Source of the DNA: Candidatus Cryptobacteroides onthequi
GTDB lineage: Bacteria; Bacteroidota; Bacteroidia; Bacteroidales; UBA932
NCBI GenBank assembly: GCA_018066125.1
Contig: JAGHSA010000004.1
Span: forward strand, 102,927-166,926
Direction of reading: 5' to 3'
Length of the DNA: 64,000 nt
A program made the translations under genes and the position numbers. Shown one piece after another: positions 1-8,632 of this stretch (the stretch's first letter is position 1; each line of letters begins with the position of its first letter). The notes below the pieces were generated by a model that was given only the letters and a program-made list of their open reading frames with translations, did not search any database and was not told the origin of the DNA.

Positions 1-573
1 CGTCGATGGTCTTGAGTGCAGACACGGCCTCCTTTGATGCAAAGCCGGCGTTCTTGATGATCTGTCCCGCCTTCTCCTTGAGGGTCAGGGCAATCACACG
101 CACGTCACTTGCATCCTCTTCGGAGAGATGCTCTTCAAGATAGTGGACCCTTGCAGTTATATATGGCTCATAAGAGATGATGTCATCGACTGAGATGCGC
201 TGGAAACTCTGGAGTATGGCCGTGATGGTGCCGTCCGGCATCTCTATCGTCTTTACAATCTTAGCGACGGTGCCATACATGCTGAGGTCCTCCTTCTGAG
301 GCTCCTCCACAAGCACATCGATCTGCGGAACAGCTCCGATGAAAGCCCCGTGCTTCTCAGCATCCCTGATGAGTCTGATCGATTTCTCGCGACCTATAGT
401 AATAGGATATACGGTGCCAGGGAAAAGTACCGCATTCCGGAGTGCAAGCACCGGAAGTGTATCGGGAAGATCGGCTTCATTGAACCTGATCGGTCCCTCT
501 CCCTGCATGACGGGGATTATGTTCACTTCTGCACCTGCGGGAAACATGAATTCGTTGTATTTGTTGTCCATAT
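1..573 (-). CDS. lon: Lon protease, N-terminal part (cut by window edge)
   Basis: The reverse strand is open from an ATG at 573 to the window edge: 191 codons and no stop. The protein begins MDNKYNEFMFPAG and carries the Lon substrate-binding domain signature LPVLALRNAVLFPG followed by a domain rich in beta strands (YPITIGREKSIRLIRDAEK, IPDGTI-like stretch, SFQRISVDDI). Lon is a cytoplasmic ATP-dependent serine protease for damaged and regulatory proteins. The AAA and protease domains lie outside the window. The gene is divergent from HU, and the space between them carries inverted repeats (593-624) that may control it. Confidence 0.93.
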
Positions 574-592
574 ATGTCCTGTATAAGCATAA

Positions 593-676
593 TCTGCCAT
601 TTTGGCAGAAGGCTGTTCTGCCAATAGGCGCATGCAGTAATGGTCAATCTTCATGCCAATGAATGAGATGGCAGAA
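593..676. promoter_or_regulatory. Inverted-repeat cluster upstream of lon
   Basis: Two overlapping perfect palindromes share a half-site: arms TCTGCCA and TGGCAGA around ttt (593-609), and arms TTGGCAGAA and TTCTGCCAA around ggctg (602-624). A further TGGCAGAA half-site is at 669-676. They begin 20 nt upstream of the lon ATG, where a dimeric regulator or an alternative promoter would act. The function is inferred from position and symmetry only. The spacing between GG and GC does not fit a sigma-54 promoter. Confidence 0.5.
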
Positions 677-713
677 AACTGTCGCAATATAGGAAAGTTA
701 CGGGATAAAATCA

Positions 714-744
714 TTTGGGTTTTTCTGAAATATTAGTAAATTTG
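714..744 (+). promoter_or_regulatory. Promoter of the HU-rng operon
   Basis: TTTG at 714-717 and TAAATTTG at 737-744 are separated by 19 bases, matching the Bacteroidota housekeeping promoter (-33 TTTG, -7 TAnnTTTG). Transcription would start near 750, giving a leader of about 35 nt before the HU ATG at 785. Confidence 0.75.
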
Positions 745-784
745 CCGTCCATTTAGAAATTAGCGGATAAAAAAAGAAACAATC

Positions 785-1063
785 ATGACCAAAGCAGAAA
801 TCGTAAATGAGGTTGCAAAAGCAACAGGTGTTGAGAAAGTGACTGTCCAGACCGTCGTAGAGGCGTTCATGGAGAGCGTAAAGGGATCAGTGGAGAAGGG
901 AAATCCTGTATATCTTCGCGGTTTTGGTAGCTTCATCATCAAGCATAGAGCACAGAAGGCAGCAAGAAACATCACCCGCAAGACCACTATCACCATTCCT
1001 GAGCACAACATTCCTGCATTCAAGCCGGCAAAGTCATTTGCTGCTGCAGTCAAGGAAAAGTAG
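785..1063 (+). CDS. HU-family DNA-binding protein
   Basis: A 92-residue protein of the HU/IHF family. It starts MTKAEIVNEVAKATGVEK and has the DNA-binding arm region (RGFGSFIIKHRAQKAARN, then PEHNIPAFKPAKSF) typical of nucleoid-associated HU. Length is standard. It binds DNA as a dimer and bends it, compacting the nucleoid. A good promoter lies 41 nt upstream. It leads a likely operon with the 29-residue peptide at 1102 and rng at 1200, an order common in Bacteroidales. Confidence 0.95.
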   Translation: MTKAEIVNEVAKATGVEKVTVQTVVEAFMESVKGSVEKGNPVYLRGFGSFIIKHRAQKAARNITRKTTITIPEHNIPAFKPAKSFAAAVKEK

Positions 1064-1101
1064 TAACACAAAATATACACATCTTTTAAAACCATTTAAT
1101 T

Positions 1102-1191
1102 ATGCCAAGCGGTAAGAAGAGAAAGAGACATAAGATGTCAACGCACAAACGCAAGAAGCGTTTGCGCCTGAACAGACACAAGAAGAAGTAA
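1102..1191 (+). CDS. 29-residue basic ribosomal peptide, AURKAIP1/COX24 family
   Basis: A very short gene between HU and rng. It encodes 29 residues, mostly Lys, Arg and His: MPSGKKRKRHKMSTHKRKKR followed by LRLNRHKKK. This matches the Bacteroidota AURKAIP1/COX24-domain proteins, relatives of the mitochondrial small-subunit protein mS38 and of bacterial bS22. It is therefore probably a small-subunit ribosomal component. The stop lies 8 nt before the rng ATG, so it is co-transcribed. Identification rests on recall of the family sequence; the size and the conserved position agree. Confidence 0.85.
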   Translation: MPSGKKRKRHKMSTHKRKKRLRLNRHKKK

Positions 1192-1199
1192 ACCCGACA

Positions 1200-2759
1200 A
1201 TGGAGACTGAGATTTCTGTAAAAGATCTGTTTGTCGAGGTATCGGCGACAGAGGTTCAGATCGCTTTGATGCAGAATCACAAGTTGATCGAACTGAGCAG
1301 GGAGTCCAGTCAGGGTCACAGCTATAGCGTGGGAGATGTTTTTCTCGGAAGAGTCAAAAAACTTCTCCCCGCTTTGAATGCTGCCTTTGTCGACATCGGT
1401 GACAGCAAGGAAGCTTTCATCCACTATCTCGATCTTGGGTTGTATTTCAACTCATATGACGAGTTCGTAAAGAAAAGCAACCCCAACACTGATCTATCTG
1501 GCCTGTACAGTGACATCAAGGTGGGACCGGCTCTTGCAAAAGAGGGTCACATCGAGGATGTCCTGAAGGTTGGACAGATGTTGGTATGTCAGATCGTCAA
1601 GGAGCCGATTTCCACAAAGGGATCCAGACTGACTGCAGAGATTTCATTGGCAGGAAGAAACATTGTGCTGCTCCCTTTCGCACAGAAAGTGAGCATTTCC
1701 CAGAAAATCTCCTCGAAGGAGGAGAAGAAGAGGCTCGAGACACTGGTCAAGAGCATACTCCCAAAGAATTACGGAGCCATCATAAGGACTGCAGCCGAGG
1801 GAAAGAATGCCGCGGTGCTTGTCGGAGAGCTCCGGTCACTCATTGAGAAATGGGAGTCATCCTGGAAAAAGATCGCGAAGAGCAAAGGAGTCAGTCTCCT
1901 CTTCACGGAGTACTCGAAAACAACTACCATCCTCAGGGATCTTCTGAATGAGGACTTCTCAAACATCTACGTCAACGATGAGAAGATCTACGAGGAAACC
2001 AGAAAGTATATTTCTCTGATCTCTCCAGAGCAGGAGAAAATCGTCAAGCTCTATGACGGCAAAGAGCCTATCTTCGACCATTTCGAGGTCACACGCCAGA
2101 TCAAGAGCTCATTCGGGAAGGTAGTCCCGATGAAGCAGGGTTCATACCTTGTCATCGAGTCGACGGAAGCGCTCAATGTCATCGATGTCAACAGCGGCAT
2201 CAGGGCAAAGACCACAGACCAGGAGGAAAACACCTATGAGGTGAATCGATATGCAGCTGAAGAGATCGCACGCCAGCTGAGGCTCAGGGACATGGGAGGC
2301 ATCGTCATTGTGGACTTCATCGACATGGAGACACAGGAGCACAGAAACGGCCTCTACAAATACATGGAAGAGCTCATGGCGTCCGACAGAGCAAAGCACA
2401 ACGTGCTCCCGCTCACGAAGTTCGGACTGATGCAGATCACAAGACAGAGGATTCGCCCGGCAACACAGATCGAGACCGCAGAGGTCTGCCCGGTCTGCAA
2501 TGGAACCGGAAAGGTGGCATCCAGTGTCGTCATCGACGAGCAGGTAGAGAGGCAGCTCTCTTACCTTGTACAGGACAAGGGCATCACGAATCTAGAGCTG
2601 AGGCTCAGCCCTATGCTTGGAGCCTATCTGACAAGAGGATTCAATTCCTACGTCAGGAAGTGGAAAAAGAAGTACAAATGCAAGATCAAGGTCACAGAGG
2701 TGACCGACTTCACAGTCCTGCAGAATGAATTTTACAATGAGAAAGGCGAGAAACTTTAG
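1200..2759 (+). CDS. rng: Ribonuclease G/E family endoribonuclease
   Basis: 519 residues. An S1-like RNA-binding domain with an insertion covers about residues 40-155 (SVGDVFLGRVKKLLPALNAA, AFVDIGDSKEAFIH). The RNase H-like catalytic region follows, with metal-binding Asp at about 329 in VIDVNSG and at 372 and 375 in IVIVDFIDM. The Zn-link CPVC is at 430-433. This family makes 5'-end-sensitive cuts in single-stranded RNA and matures 16S rRNA; the short C-terminus is of RNase G type, without an RNase E scaffold. Third gene of the HU operon. Its stop codon sits in the loop of the terminator hairpin. Confidence 0.95.
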   Translation: METEISVKDLFVEVSATEVQIALMQNHKLIELSRESSQGHSYSVGDVFLGRVKKLLPALNAAFVDIGDSKEAFIHYLDLGLYFNSYDEFVKKSNPNTDLSGLYSDIKVGPALAKEGHIEDVLKVGQMLVCQIVKEPISTKGSRLTAEISLAGRNIVLLPFAQKVSISQKISSKEEKKRLETLVKSILPKNYGAIIRTAAEGKNAAVLVGELRSLIEKWESSWKKIAKSKGVSLLFTEYSKTTTILRDLLNEDFSNIYVNDEKIYEETRKYISLISPEQEKIVKLYDGKEPIFDHFEVTRQIKSSFGKVVPMKQGSYLVIESTEALNVIDVNSGIRAKTTDQEENTYEVNRYAAEEIARQLRLRDMGGIVIVDFIDMETQEHRNGLYKYMEELMASDRAKHNVLPLTKFGLMQITRQRIRPATQIETAEVCPVCNGTGKVASSVVIDEQVERQLSYLVQDKGITNLELRLSPMLGAYLTRGFNSYVRKWKKKYKCKIKVTEVTDFTVLQNEFYNEKGEKL

Positions 2760-2776
2760 TTTCCCGCCTTTCTTTT
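2741..2776 (+). terminator. Rho-independent terminator of rng overlapping its stop codon
   Basis: The 14-nt arms GAAAGGCGAGAAAC and GTTTCCCGCCTTTC pair with one mismatch around a ttta loop, followed by TTTT. The TAG stop (2757-2759) lies across the loop and the first base of the right arm, so terminator and coding end are superimposed. Confidence 0.8.
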
Positions 2777-2793
2777 GTCATACAGCAGATGAC

Positions 2794-3732
2794 CTAGTCG
2801 TGCCTGCCTATGCTTCTGAGATAGGATATGAGCATCTCGGGGCGGTCTGTCTGTATCATGGACACTCCCATATCGAGAAGGCGGCCGTAGATCCTGTCAT
2901 ACTCTTTCGTCTGGTAGGCGGCATCGTCATCCCATCCGTCACCTCCGCAGAGAGAAGCCCAGATCGTATTGACCCATACCTTCGAGCCCTTCGCGATGGC
3001 CTTGGCTGCAGCCTCCTCTATCCTGCCGTCCTGAGCAGGATAGCACATCTCGTAAGCCATAGGAGCCTCCTCCCCGTCAAGGAATGACTGGAAGAGAGTC
3101 TGGCCTGCCTCCTTATGGAGATCGATGATAGGCATATACATCATATTGTGCTCGTGCTCGCCGAACTTTTCCTTCACATCGGACATGAGTCTTTTTCCCT
3201 TGATGAGAATCTGGTCGGTAACGCCGAGTTCCTCAGTGATGGCCAGTACCATGTCATAGAACTGATAACCCTGGTCCACATTCACGCAGATACGGTCCTT
3301 TGCAGTCTCGAGAGCCTGCCTGAGCGTAGGCATCTTCAGAGAGTCTATGGTCACTCCGTGTGCCCTCTTCAGGCTGAACTGCATCAGTTCATCATAGGTA
3401 TAGTCGCTCACAAGTCCCTTGCCGTTGGTGCAGCGGTTGATGGTGGCATCATGGCTGAGTACAAGAACGCTGTCTTTGGTAAGCTTGAGGTCAAGCTCCA
3501 TGATATCAGCCCCCATGGCTATGATGGATTCAATGGCCGGAATGGAATTCTCCGGATAGTTTCTCCAGTCACCCCTGTGGCAGGCCACCACGACATACCT
3601 GGAATTCGGGTCCTGCATCTGGGCGGCAATCATCTCGGCGCGGTTTGCATACCGAGGAGCCTGAGCCGCCTGCTTCCCGCAAGATACGAGAGCGATGACG
3701 GCTGCAGCTAAAAGAATGATTCTTCTTCTCAT
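2794..3732 (-). CDS. Glycerophosphodiester phosphodiesterase lipoprotein
   Basis: 312 residues. A lipobox (ALVSC, Cys18) marks it as a lipoprotein. The GDPD TIM-barrel signatures are clear: ACHRGDWRNYPENSIPA (catalytic His, Asn/Glu), MELDLKLTKDSVLVLSHDATINR (metal-binding Glu/Asp, second catalytic His). It would hydrolyse glycerophosphodiesters such as glycerophosphocholine to glycerol-3-phosphate in the periplasm. The ATG overlaps the lnt stop by 4 nt, so it is translationally coupled to the enzyme that finishes lipoprotein acylation. Convergent with rng. Confidence 0.92.
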   Translation of the reverse strand: MRRRIILLAAAVIALVSCGKQAAQAPRYANRAEMIAAQMQDPNSRYVVVACHRGDWRNYPENSIPAIESIIAMGADIMELDLKLTKDSVLVLSHDATINRCTNGKGLVSDYTYDELMQFSLKRAHGVTIDSLKMPTLRQALETAKDRICVNVDQGYQFYDMVLAITEELGVTDQILIKGKRLMSDVKEKFGEHEHNMMYMPIIDLHKEAGQTLFQSFLDGEEAPMAYEMCYPAQDGRIEEAAAKAIAKGSKVWVNTIWASLCGGDGWDDDAAYQTKEYDRIYGRLLDMGVSMIQTDRPEMLISYLRSIGRHD

Positions 3733-5375
3733 CGTTTATTATTTTGTGTGGTTATCAGAACTGTCCTGGTCAGACAGAGTGCGAGGAGGAGCAGTGCCAC
3801 GAAGCAGCATATCCTTCCAGGGATATCGCCATTTCTCACGAAGAAAGTCTCCTCGCTGTTGAGATTCACCTGTCCACCCAGCACTTCCTGCTCCCACCAG
3901 GTCGATTCACCTGAGATCTCTCCCCTCTGGTTTATGAATCCCGATATACCTGTATTGGCACATCGCGCTATATCACGGCGAGTCTCGATGGCACGCAGGC
4001 TGGCATAGCTCAGATGCTGTCTGTATCCCGGCGTATTCCCCCACCACGCGTCATTGGTGATCACAGCAAGAGCCTTGGCGCCGGCCTTTACATATCCGGT
4101 GCAGAACTCGCCATATATGGACTCGTAGCAGATGATGCATCCCAGAGGGATGCTCCGGTCCACATTGCCGTTTCCATCATACGAAACGGCGTTCAGAAGC
4201 GAGATCTCATCCTGACCTATGCACCTGCCCATCACATGACCGAGCTTGTCATCTATCTTGGTAAAGAAGCGGGGGTACGGAGTCATCTCGACTCCCACTA
4301 CCAGCTTCGACTTGTGGTACATCTCCGTGCGCCCGGTACGGTCCATGATCACACCTGTATTGCGAGACTCCACCCATCTCCCGTCCCTGAGCTGCCATGC
4401 GAGGACAGATGGGGCTTCCGGAGTCGTAAAGAACTCATGTGCCGACGCGCCGAAAAGAAGATTGGCGTCAGGATAATCCTCGAGGAAACCGCGCATCCGG
4501 TTCCACGTATAGCCTTCTTCGACTTTTCCGAGAACGATGTCATTCGTGAAGGTCTCCGGCGCAAGGATAAGTGTCGGAGCTCCCGGCCTGTGCGACCTGA
4601 GCCCCTTCTCCAGCATATCGATCAGGATCACATCCTGCTGCGCCTGGGAAAGGGACTGGAACTTCATGTATGGATCGAAATCAGGCTGGGCGATGACCAC
4701 ATCCATCTTCCCTTCCGAACGCTCTTCGAAGCTGTTCCAAATATGGAATGACCATATGAAAGGCGCCGCAATGATGAATGCGGCAGCCGCAGCCGCGACT
4801 CCCCTGGCCTTTGCGCTGAGGACCTGGAAATCCCCCTGCATCAGCGCCTTGAGAATCAGGAAAAGGGATATGTTCGAAGCCCATATCCACAGAGAGCCGC
4901 CCAGGGTACCAGTGTACTCATACCACTGGATGCACCTGATATCCCGTGCGAAGGCATTGCCGAGCACCAGCCACGGCCATGATATCTGAGCGTCGAAATA
5001 CAGACGCTCCCATGCTATCCAAAGCACTGCCAGGAAGATAAGCGACAGCACAGGACTGAAACGCTTCCTGGAGTACCTGTATGCCGCAAATATCACAGAC
5101 ATCTGTGCCGCATTTGCCACAATGGCAAATATGCCGCCGCCTACTGTCGCATTGCACACCCAGAAGGTCGTGAATGCGTTCCAAAGCACAAAGGCGAGGT
5201 ACTGCCACCAGAAAAAGCGTCTGACGCCGTGGGCATCGGCAACCGCTTCCATAAGCAGCAGTGGGACAAAACCGGCAAGAGCCAGAAAGCCGAGATGAGG
5301 AACCAGGAACGGTAAACTCATCATGACAGAAAAAAGCAGCGCCAGAAGTGCCAGAATTGACTTGATGTTTCTCAT
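3729..5375 (-). CDS. lnt: Apolipoprotein N-acyltransferase
   Basis: 548 residues from the ATG at 5375. About eight N-terminal membrane segments precede a carbon-nitrogen hydrolase domain. The Glu-Lys-Cys triad is visible in LAPETF, YHKSKLVVGVEMTP and CIICYESIYG. Lnt transfers a third acyl chain to the N-terminal Cys of lipoproteins in the inner membrane. An in-frame ATG at 5387 would add MFYY, but it lies inside a TACATTTG -7 element (5385-5392, reverse strand), so 5375 is preferred. That would leave almost no 5' leader. Confidence 0.92.
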   Translation of the reverse strand: MRNIKSILALLALLFSVMMSLPFLVPHLGFLALAGFVPLLLMEAVADAHGVRRFFWWQYLAFVLWNAFTTFWVCNATVGGGIFAIVANAAQMSVIFAAYRYSRKRFSPVLSLIFLAVLWIAWERLYFDAQISWPWLVLGNAFARDIRCIQWYEYTGTLGGSLWIWASNISLFLILKALMQGDFQVLSAKARGVAAAAAAFIIAAPFIWSFHIWNSFEERSEGKMDVVIAQPDFDPYMKFQSLSQAQQDVILIDMLEKGLRSHRPGAPTLILAPETFTNDIVLGKVEEGYTWNRMRGFLEDYPDANLLFGASAHEFFTTPEAPSVLAWQLRDGRWVESRNTGVIMDRTGRTEMYHKSKLVVGVEMTPYPRFFTKIDDKLGHVMGRCIGQDEISLLNAVSYDGNGNVDRSIPLGCIICYESIYGEFCTGYVKAGAKALAVITNDAWWGNTPGYRQHLSYASLRAIETRRDIARCANTGISGFINQRGEISGESTWWEQEVLGGQVNLNSEETFFVRNGDIPGRICCFVALLLLALCLTRTVLITTQNNKR

Positions 5376-5405
5376 ATAATAGAACAAATGTAATCAATAA
5401 TTTGC

Positions 5406-5413
5406 TACCTTTG
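5406..5413 (+). promoter_or_regulatory. -7 element of nagB
   Basis: TACCTTTG lies 19 nt before the nagB ATG. No convincing TTTG -33 box is seen at the usual distance, so the upstream half of this promoter is weak or unusual. Confidence 0.55.
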
Positions 5414-5432
5414 TGACAAATCATACATAATA

Positions 5433-6224
5433 ATGAAAGTAATCATCAGACAGACTAAAGCAGAGGCTTCCGTATGGGCAGCCCGCTACATTGCATCAAA
5501 GATCAACGAAAAGGCAGCTCAGACCGACAAGCCGTTTGTGCTCGGTCTCCCTACCGGATCGACACCTATCGACACCTATCAGGAACTCATCCGCATGAAC
5601 AAGGCAGGTGAAGTCAGCTTCAAGAATGTCATCACTTTCAACATGGACGAGTACGTAGGCATCGCTGAGGATCATCCGGAGAGCTACCACTCATTCATGT
5701 ACAACAACCTCTTCAACCACATCGACATCCCTAGAGAGAATATCCACATCCTCAACGGAAATGCAGCTGACCTCAAGAAAGAGTGTGCAGACTACGAGAA
5801 GGCCATCCTCGCTGCAGGCGGAATCGACCTCTTCCTCGGTGGTGTAGGCGAAGACGGACACATCGCTTTCAACGAGCCTTTCTCATCACTCAAGTCACGC
5901 ACCAGAGTGGTAACCCTCACCCAGGATACCATCGAGGTGAACTCACGCTTCTTCGGCGGCGACACATCACTCGTGCCGAAGCAGGCCATGTCTGTCGGCG
6001 TAGGTACCGTATGCGATTCAAAGGAAGTGCTCATCCTCAGCTTCAGCGAGAAGAAGGCAAGAGCCACACAGGCAGCCATCGAGGGTCCTATGACACATGT
6101 CATCACCCTTTCAGCACTCCAGATGCACGAGAACGGCATCGTAGTGCTTGACGAAGGCGCTGCAAGCCTCCTCTCAGAGGAGAACAAGGCTTACTTCAAG
6201 GCTGTTGAAGAGGCTGAGGCGTAA
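5433..6224 (+). CDS. nagB: Glucosamine-6-phosphate deaminase
   Basis: 263 residues, the usual NagB length. Signatures are LGLPTGSTPIDTYQELI (phosphate loop), FNMDEYVG (catalytic Asp) and FLGGVGEDGHIAFNEPFSS. The enzyme converts glucosamine-6-phosphate to fructose-6-phosphate and ammonia, the last step of amino-sugar catabolism. It stands alone between divergent lnt and convergent rluD; its last 34 nt overlap the 3' end of the pseudouridine synthase gene on the other strand. Confidence 0.96.
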   Translation: MKVIIRQTKAEASVWAARYIASKINEKAAQTDKPFVLGLPTGSTPIDTYQELIRMNKAGEVSFKNVITFNMDEYVGIAEDHPESYHSFMYNNLFNHIDIPRENIHILNGNAADLKKECADYEKAILAAGGIDLFLGGVGEDGHIAFNEPFSSLKSRTRVVTLTQDTIEVNSRFFGGDTSLVPKQAMSVGVGTVCDSKEVLILSFSEKKARATQAAIEGPMTHVITLSALQMHENGIVVLDEGAASLLSEENKAYFKAVEEAEA

Positions 6225-7297
6225 TCACGCCACTTGTCAAGAAGTTTCACCATATCATCGGGAAGGCAGGAATCGAATTGAATCCACTTCCCGGTGGAAG
6301 GGTGGACAAAGCCCAGAGTACGGGCATGAAGTGCCTGACGTGGGCATACCTCGAAGCAGTTCATGATGAACTGCTTATATTTTGCGTATATGGTCCCCTT
6401 GCGGATCTCTGATCCGCCATATCTCTCATCATTGAACAGAGGGTGACCTATCGAACTCATATGCACGCGTATCTGATGTGTGCGACCTGTCTCGAGTCTG
6501 CACTCCACCAATGTGACAAAGCCGAATCTCTCAAGCACCTTATAGTGCGTCACAGCATGCTTTCCCTTATCCGGGTCATCATACACACGGAATCTCAGCC
6601 TGTCATTGGGATCACGGCCGATATTGGCATCGATCGTGCCTTCATCCTCCTGGAGATTGCCCCATACTATGGCATTGTAGCGTCTCTCGATAGAGTGCTC
6701 GAAGAACTGCCCGGCAAGATTGAGCTGGGCTTCATCATTTTTGGCCACGACGAGAAGACCGGAAGTATCCTTGTCGATACGGTGCACGAGTATGCCCATT
6801 CGCTCATCCTCCGCATCCGGTCCCTGAGATATGCCCAGATGATATGAAAGTGCATTGACGAGAGTTCCCTCGAAATGGCCGTGACCGGGATGGACCACCA
6901 TTCCCGCCTGCTTATTGACCAGCAGAAGGTCATTGTCCTCATAAACGATATCAAGAGGGATGTCCTGGGGAAGAATCTCCATGCCGCGCCTGCGATACGG
7001 CATCACGAAGCGTATGACATCATTGGGACGGATGATCAGATTGGCCTTCGCGACCTTGTCATTCACGCGCACATAGCCTTCCTTTATGGCTGTCTGCACG
7101 CGGTGACGGGAGGTATCCTCAAGATGCGTTGCCATATACTTGTCGACACGCATCGGAGTCTGCCCCTTGTCCACATTGAGCCGGAAATGCTCAAACATCC
7201 CCTGCTCTTCATCGCACTCCCCTTCCTCGAGGATAGCGCCGTTGGGAGCGACGGCCCCTGCCTCAAGCTCCTCGTCGTCAAACCAGACCTTCTCCAT
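6191..7297 (-). CDS. rluD: RluA/RluD-family rRNA pseudouridine synthase
   Basis: 368 residues from the ATG at 7297, which shares its A with the TGA stop of the PASTA gene (TGATG). An earlier in-frame ATG at 7360 lies deep in that gene and is not needed. The start follows with an acidic region, then an S4 domain (MRVDKYMATHLEDTSRHRV), then the catalytic motif HRIDKDTSGLLVVAKN with the nucleophilic Asp, and RTHQIRVHMSSIGHPLFND. RluD makes pseudouridines in helix 69 of 23S rRNA; the exact target is inferred from the family. Confidence 0.9.
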   Translation of the reverse strand: MEKVWFDDEELEAGAVAPNGAILEEGECDEEQGMFEHFRLNVDKGQTPMRVDKYMATHLEDTSRHRVQTAIKEGYVRVNDKVAKANLIIRPNDVIRFVMPYRRRGMEILPQDIPLDIVYEDNDLLLVNKQAGMVVHPGHGHFEGTLVNALSYHLGISQGPDAEDERMGILVHRIDKDTSGLLVVAKNDEAQLNLAGQFFEHSIERRYNAIVWGNLQEDEGTIDANIGRDPNDRLRFRVYDDPDKGKHAVTHYKVLERFGFVTLVECRLETGRTHQIRVHMSSIGHPLFNDERYGGSEIRKGTIYAKYKQFIMNCFEVCPRQALHARTLGFVHPSTGKWIQFDSCLPDDMVKLLDKWRDYASASSTALK

Positions 7298-8076
7298 CAG
7301 CGCTTGCTCTTTGCGGGCTCTTTCGTGAGTGTGAGAGATACTTCCGAGCCCATCTGGCACTCGGCAGAAGACGGTGCGGGATTCTGGCTCACTACAGTGG
7401 CAAAGAGAGAGTCCTGGTAAGTCTTGCAGGTCTCGTCAAAACGGAGACGTCCTACATTGAGGGAATTGTCCTGGAGGACATCAGCTGCCCTCAGATATTT
7501 CATGCCAACGACGTTCGGCACCCTTGTGAGATAGTCCTGGTCATTGAGTCCGACCACGAGATCCACGGTGGCCTCGCTCTCGATCTGGCGCCCCTTGCGT
7601 ATCTCCGCGTTGCGGTAGGTCTGCTTGAGAACGATATTGGTAGCCTCATCGCTCACATATGTGATCTTTCCAAGATAAAGGCCCCTTGACGACAGCTCTG
7701 CCCTTGCCTGACGGAGCGACAGGCCCACCAGGTCCGGCATCGTGACCTTCTTGGGGATGACGGAGTTGATGGTGAGTCGTATCTTGCGGCCAGTCTTGAC
7801 ATCTGTCCCCGCCTTCGGGATATGGCTGTTGACAGCACCTCTCTGAGCCCTCTTGGAGAAGACCGAGTCGGTAACCTCTACCCTGAGTCCGCTGTGTTCT
7901 GCCACACGCCTTGCCTCGCTGACCTCAAGTCCCGCGAGATCCGGTACCTGCACATACTTTCCATGGTGAGTGAGGACGCCAAGAACAAGATTGGCGAGTA
8001 CGGCGAAAGCGACGACAAACACCGCAGCGCCTATGAGGTTCTTCAATATCCAGTGTGATGAGACTTCCTTGCTCAT
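7297..8076 (-). CDS. PASTA-domain membrane-anchored protein
   Basis: 259 residues. A single membrane segment at about residues 11-32 is followed by three PASTA repeats (about 40-105, 110-180 and 185-255), each opening with a VPDLAG/MPDLVG/VPNVVG-type motif. PASTA modules bind peptidoglycan or beta-lactam-like ligands in PknB kinases and PBPs, but here there is no kinase or transpeptidase, as is usual for the Bacteroidota stand-alone form. It is coupled to rluD by a TGATG junction. A TACCTTTG element at 8105-8112, inside the upstream gene, may give it its own promoter. Confidence 0.9.
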   Translation of the reverse strand: MSKEVSSHWILKNLIGAAVFVVAFAVLANLVLGVLTHHGKYVQVPDLAGLEVSEARRVAEHSGLRVEVTDSVFSKRAQRGAVNSHIPKAGTDVKTGRKIRLTINSVIPKKVTMPDLVGLSLRQARAELSSRGLYLGKITYVSDEATNIVLKQTYRNAEIRKGRQIESEATVDLVVGLNDQDYLTRVPNVVGMKYLRAADVLQDNSLNVGRLRFDETCKTYQDSLFATVVSQNPAPSSAECQMGSEVSLTLTKEPAKSKR

Positions 8077-8088
8077 TGCGTTTCAATA

Positions 8089-8628
8089 TTATATGTCAGA
8101 GTTGCAAAGGTAACAATTATTTGGGGTAATGACCATATCCATGCGCACATCATGCTCCTCCACCGGCACCTCTTCCACAAGTTGGTGCTCAAAGGCCACA
8201 GCCGCCTTGATGCAGTTCAGTGATGGCAGGAGGCGGTCATAGTAGCCTTTCCCTCTGCCGAGGCGCCCGCCTTCCGCATCGAATGCCATACCGGGGACCA
8301 CCGCAAATCCGATCTCTCCGACAGGTACGGCAACCGCATCGGAGGATGGTTCCAGAATGCCCCTGTACCCTTCGACCATATGCACTGGAGAATACTCCCT
8401 CAGTTCCAGGATATCTCCCACAACCTTCGGGAGGACTATCCTCTTTCTGCCATGCCACCTGCGGATGAATCCGTGCGTATCCACCTCACCCGGCATGGAC
8501 CAGTACAAAAGAACAATATCTGAATCCTTGAATCCAGATATTGTCTCTATGGTCTGCCAGATCTGCTCCGAGCCATGAAACGGGCCCTGCGCATTTCTGA
8601 TCTGTTTTCTCAATTCTTTCTTGTCCAT
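8089..8628 (-). CDS. 5-formyltetrahydrofolate cyclo-ligase
   Basis: 179 residues from ATG 8628 (MDKKELRKQIRNAQG). An upstream in-frame start at 8688 would run 20 codons into the preceding barrel gene and is rejected. Family motifs: VLLYWSMPGEVDTHGFI, the glycine loop GRLGRGKGYYDRLLP and a C-terminal VAFEHQLVEEVPVEEHDVRMDMVIT. It converts 5-formyl-THF to 5,10-methenyl-THF using ATP. It begins 4 nt after the outer-membrane gene stop. A second folate gene, purU, lies at 51.7 kb. Confidence 0.9.
   Translation of the reverse strand: MDKKELRKQIRNAQGPFHGSEQIWQTIETISGFKDSDIVLLYWSMPGEVDTHGFIRRWHGRKRIVLPKVVGDILELREYSPVHMVEGYRGILEPSSDAVAVPVGEIGFAVVPGMAFDAEGGRLGRGKGYYDRLLPSLNCIKAAVAFEHQLVEEVPVEEHDVRMDMVITPNNCYLCNSDI
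8105..8112 (-). promoter_or_regulatory. Internal -7 element for PASTA-rluD
   Basis: On the reverse strand TACCTTTG lies 28 nt before the PASTA ATG, inside the last codons of the cyclo-ligase gene. It matches the -7 consensus, so the PASTA-rluD pair may be transcribed independently of the upstream genes. Confidence 0.5.
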
Positions 8629-8632
8629 CTTG

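Noticed and set aside
593-631. Sigma-54 promoter before lon
   Set aside because: TGGCA is present, but the GG to GC distance is 8 instead of 10 and no TTGC follows at the right place.
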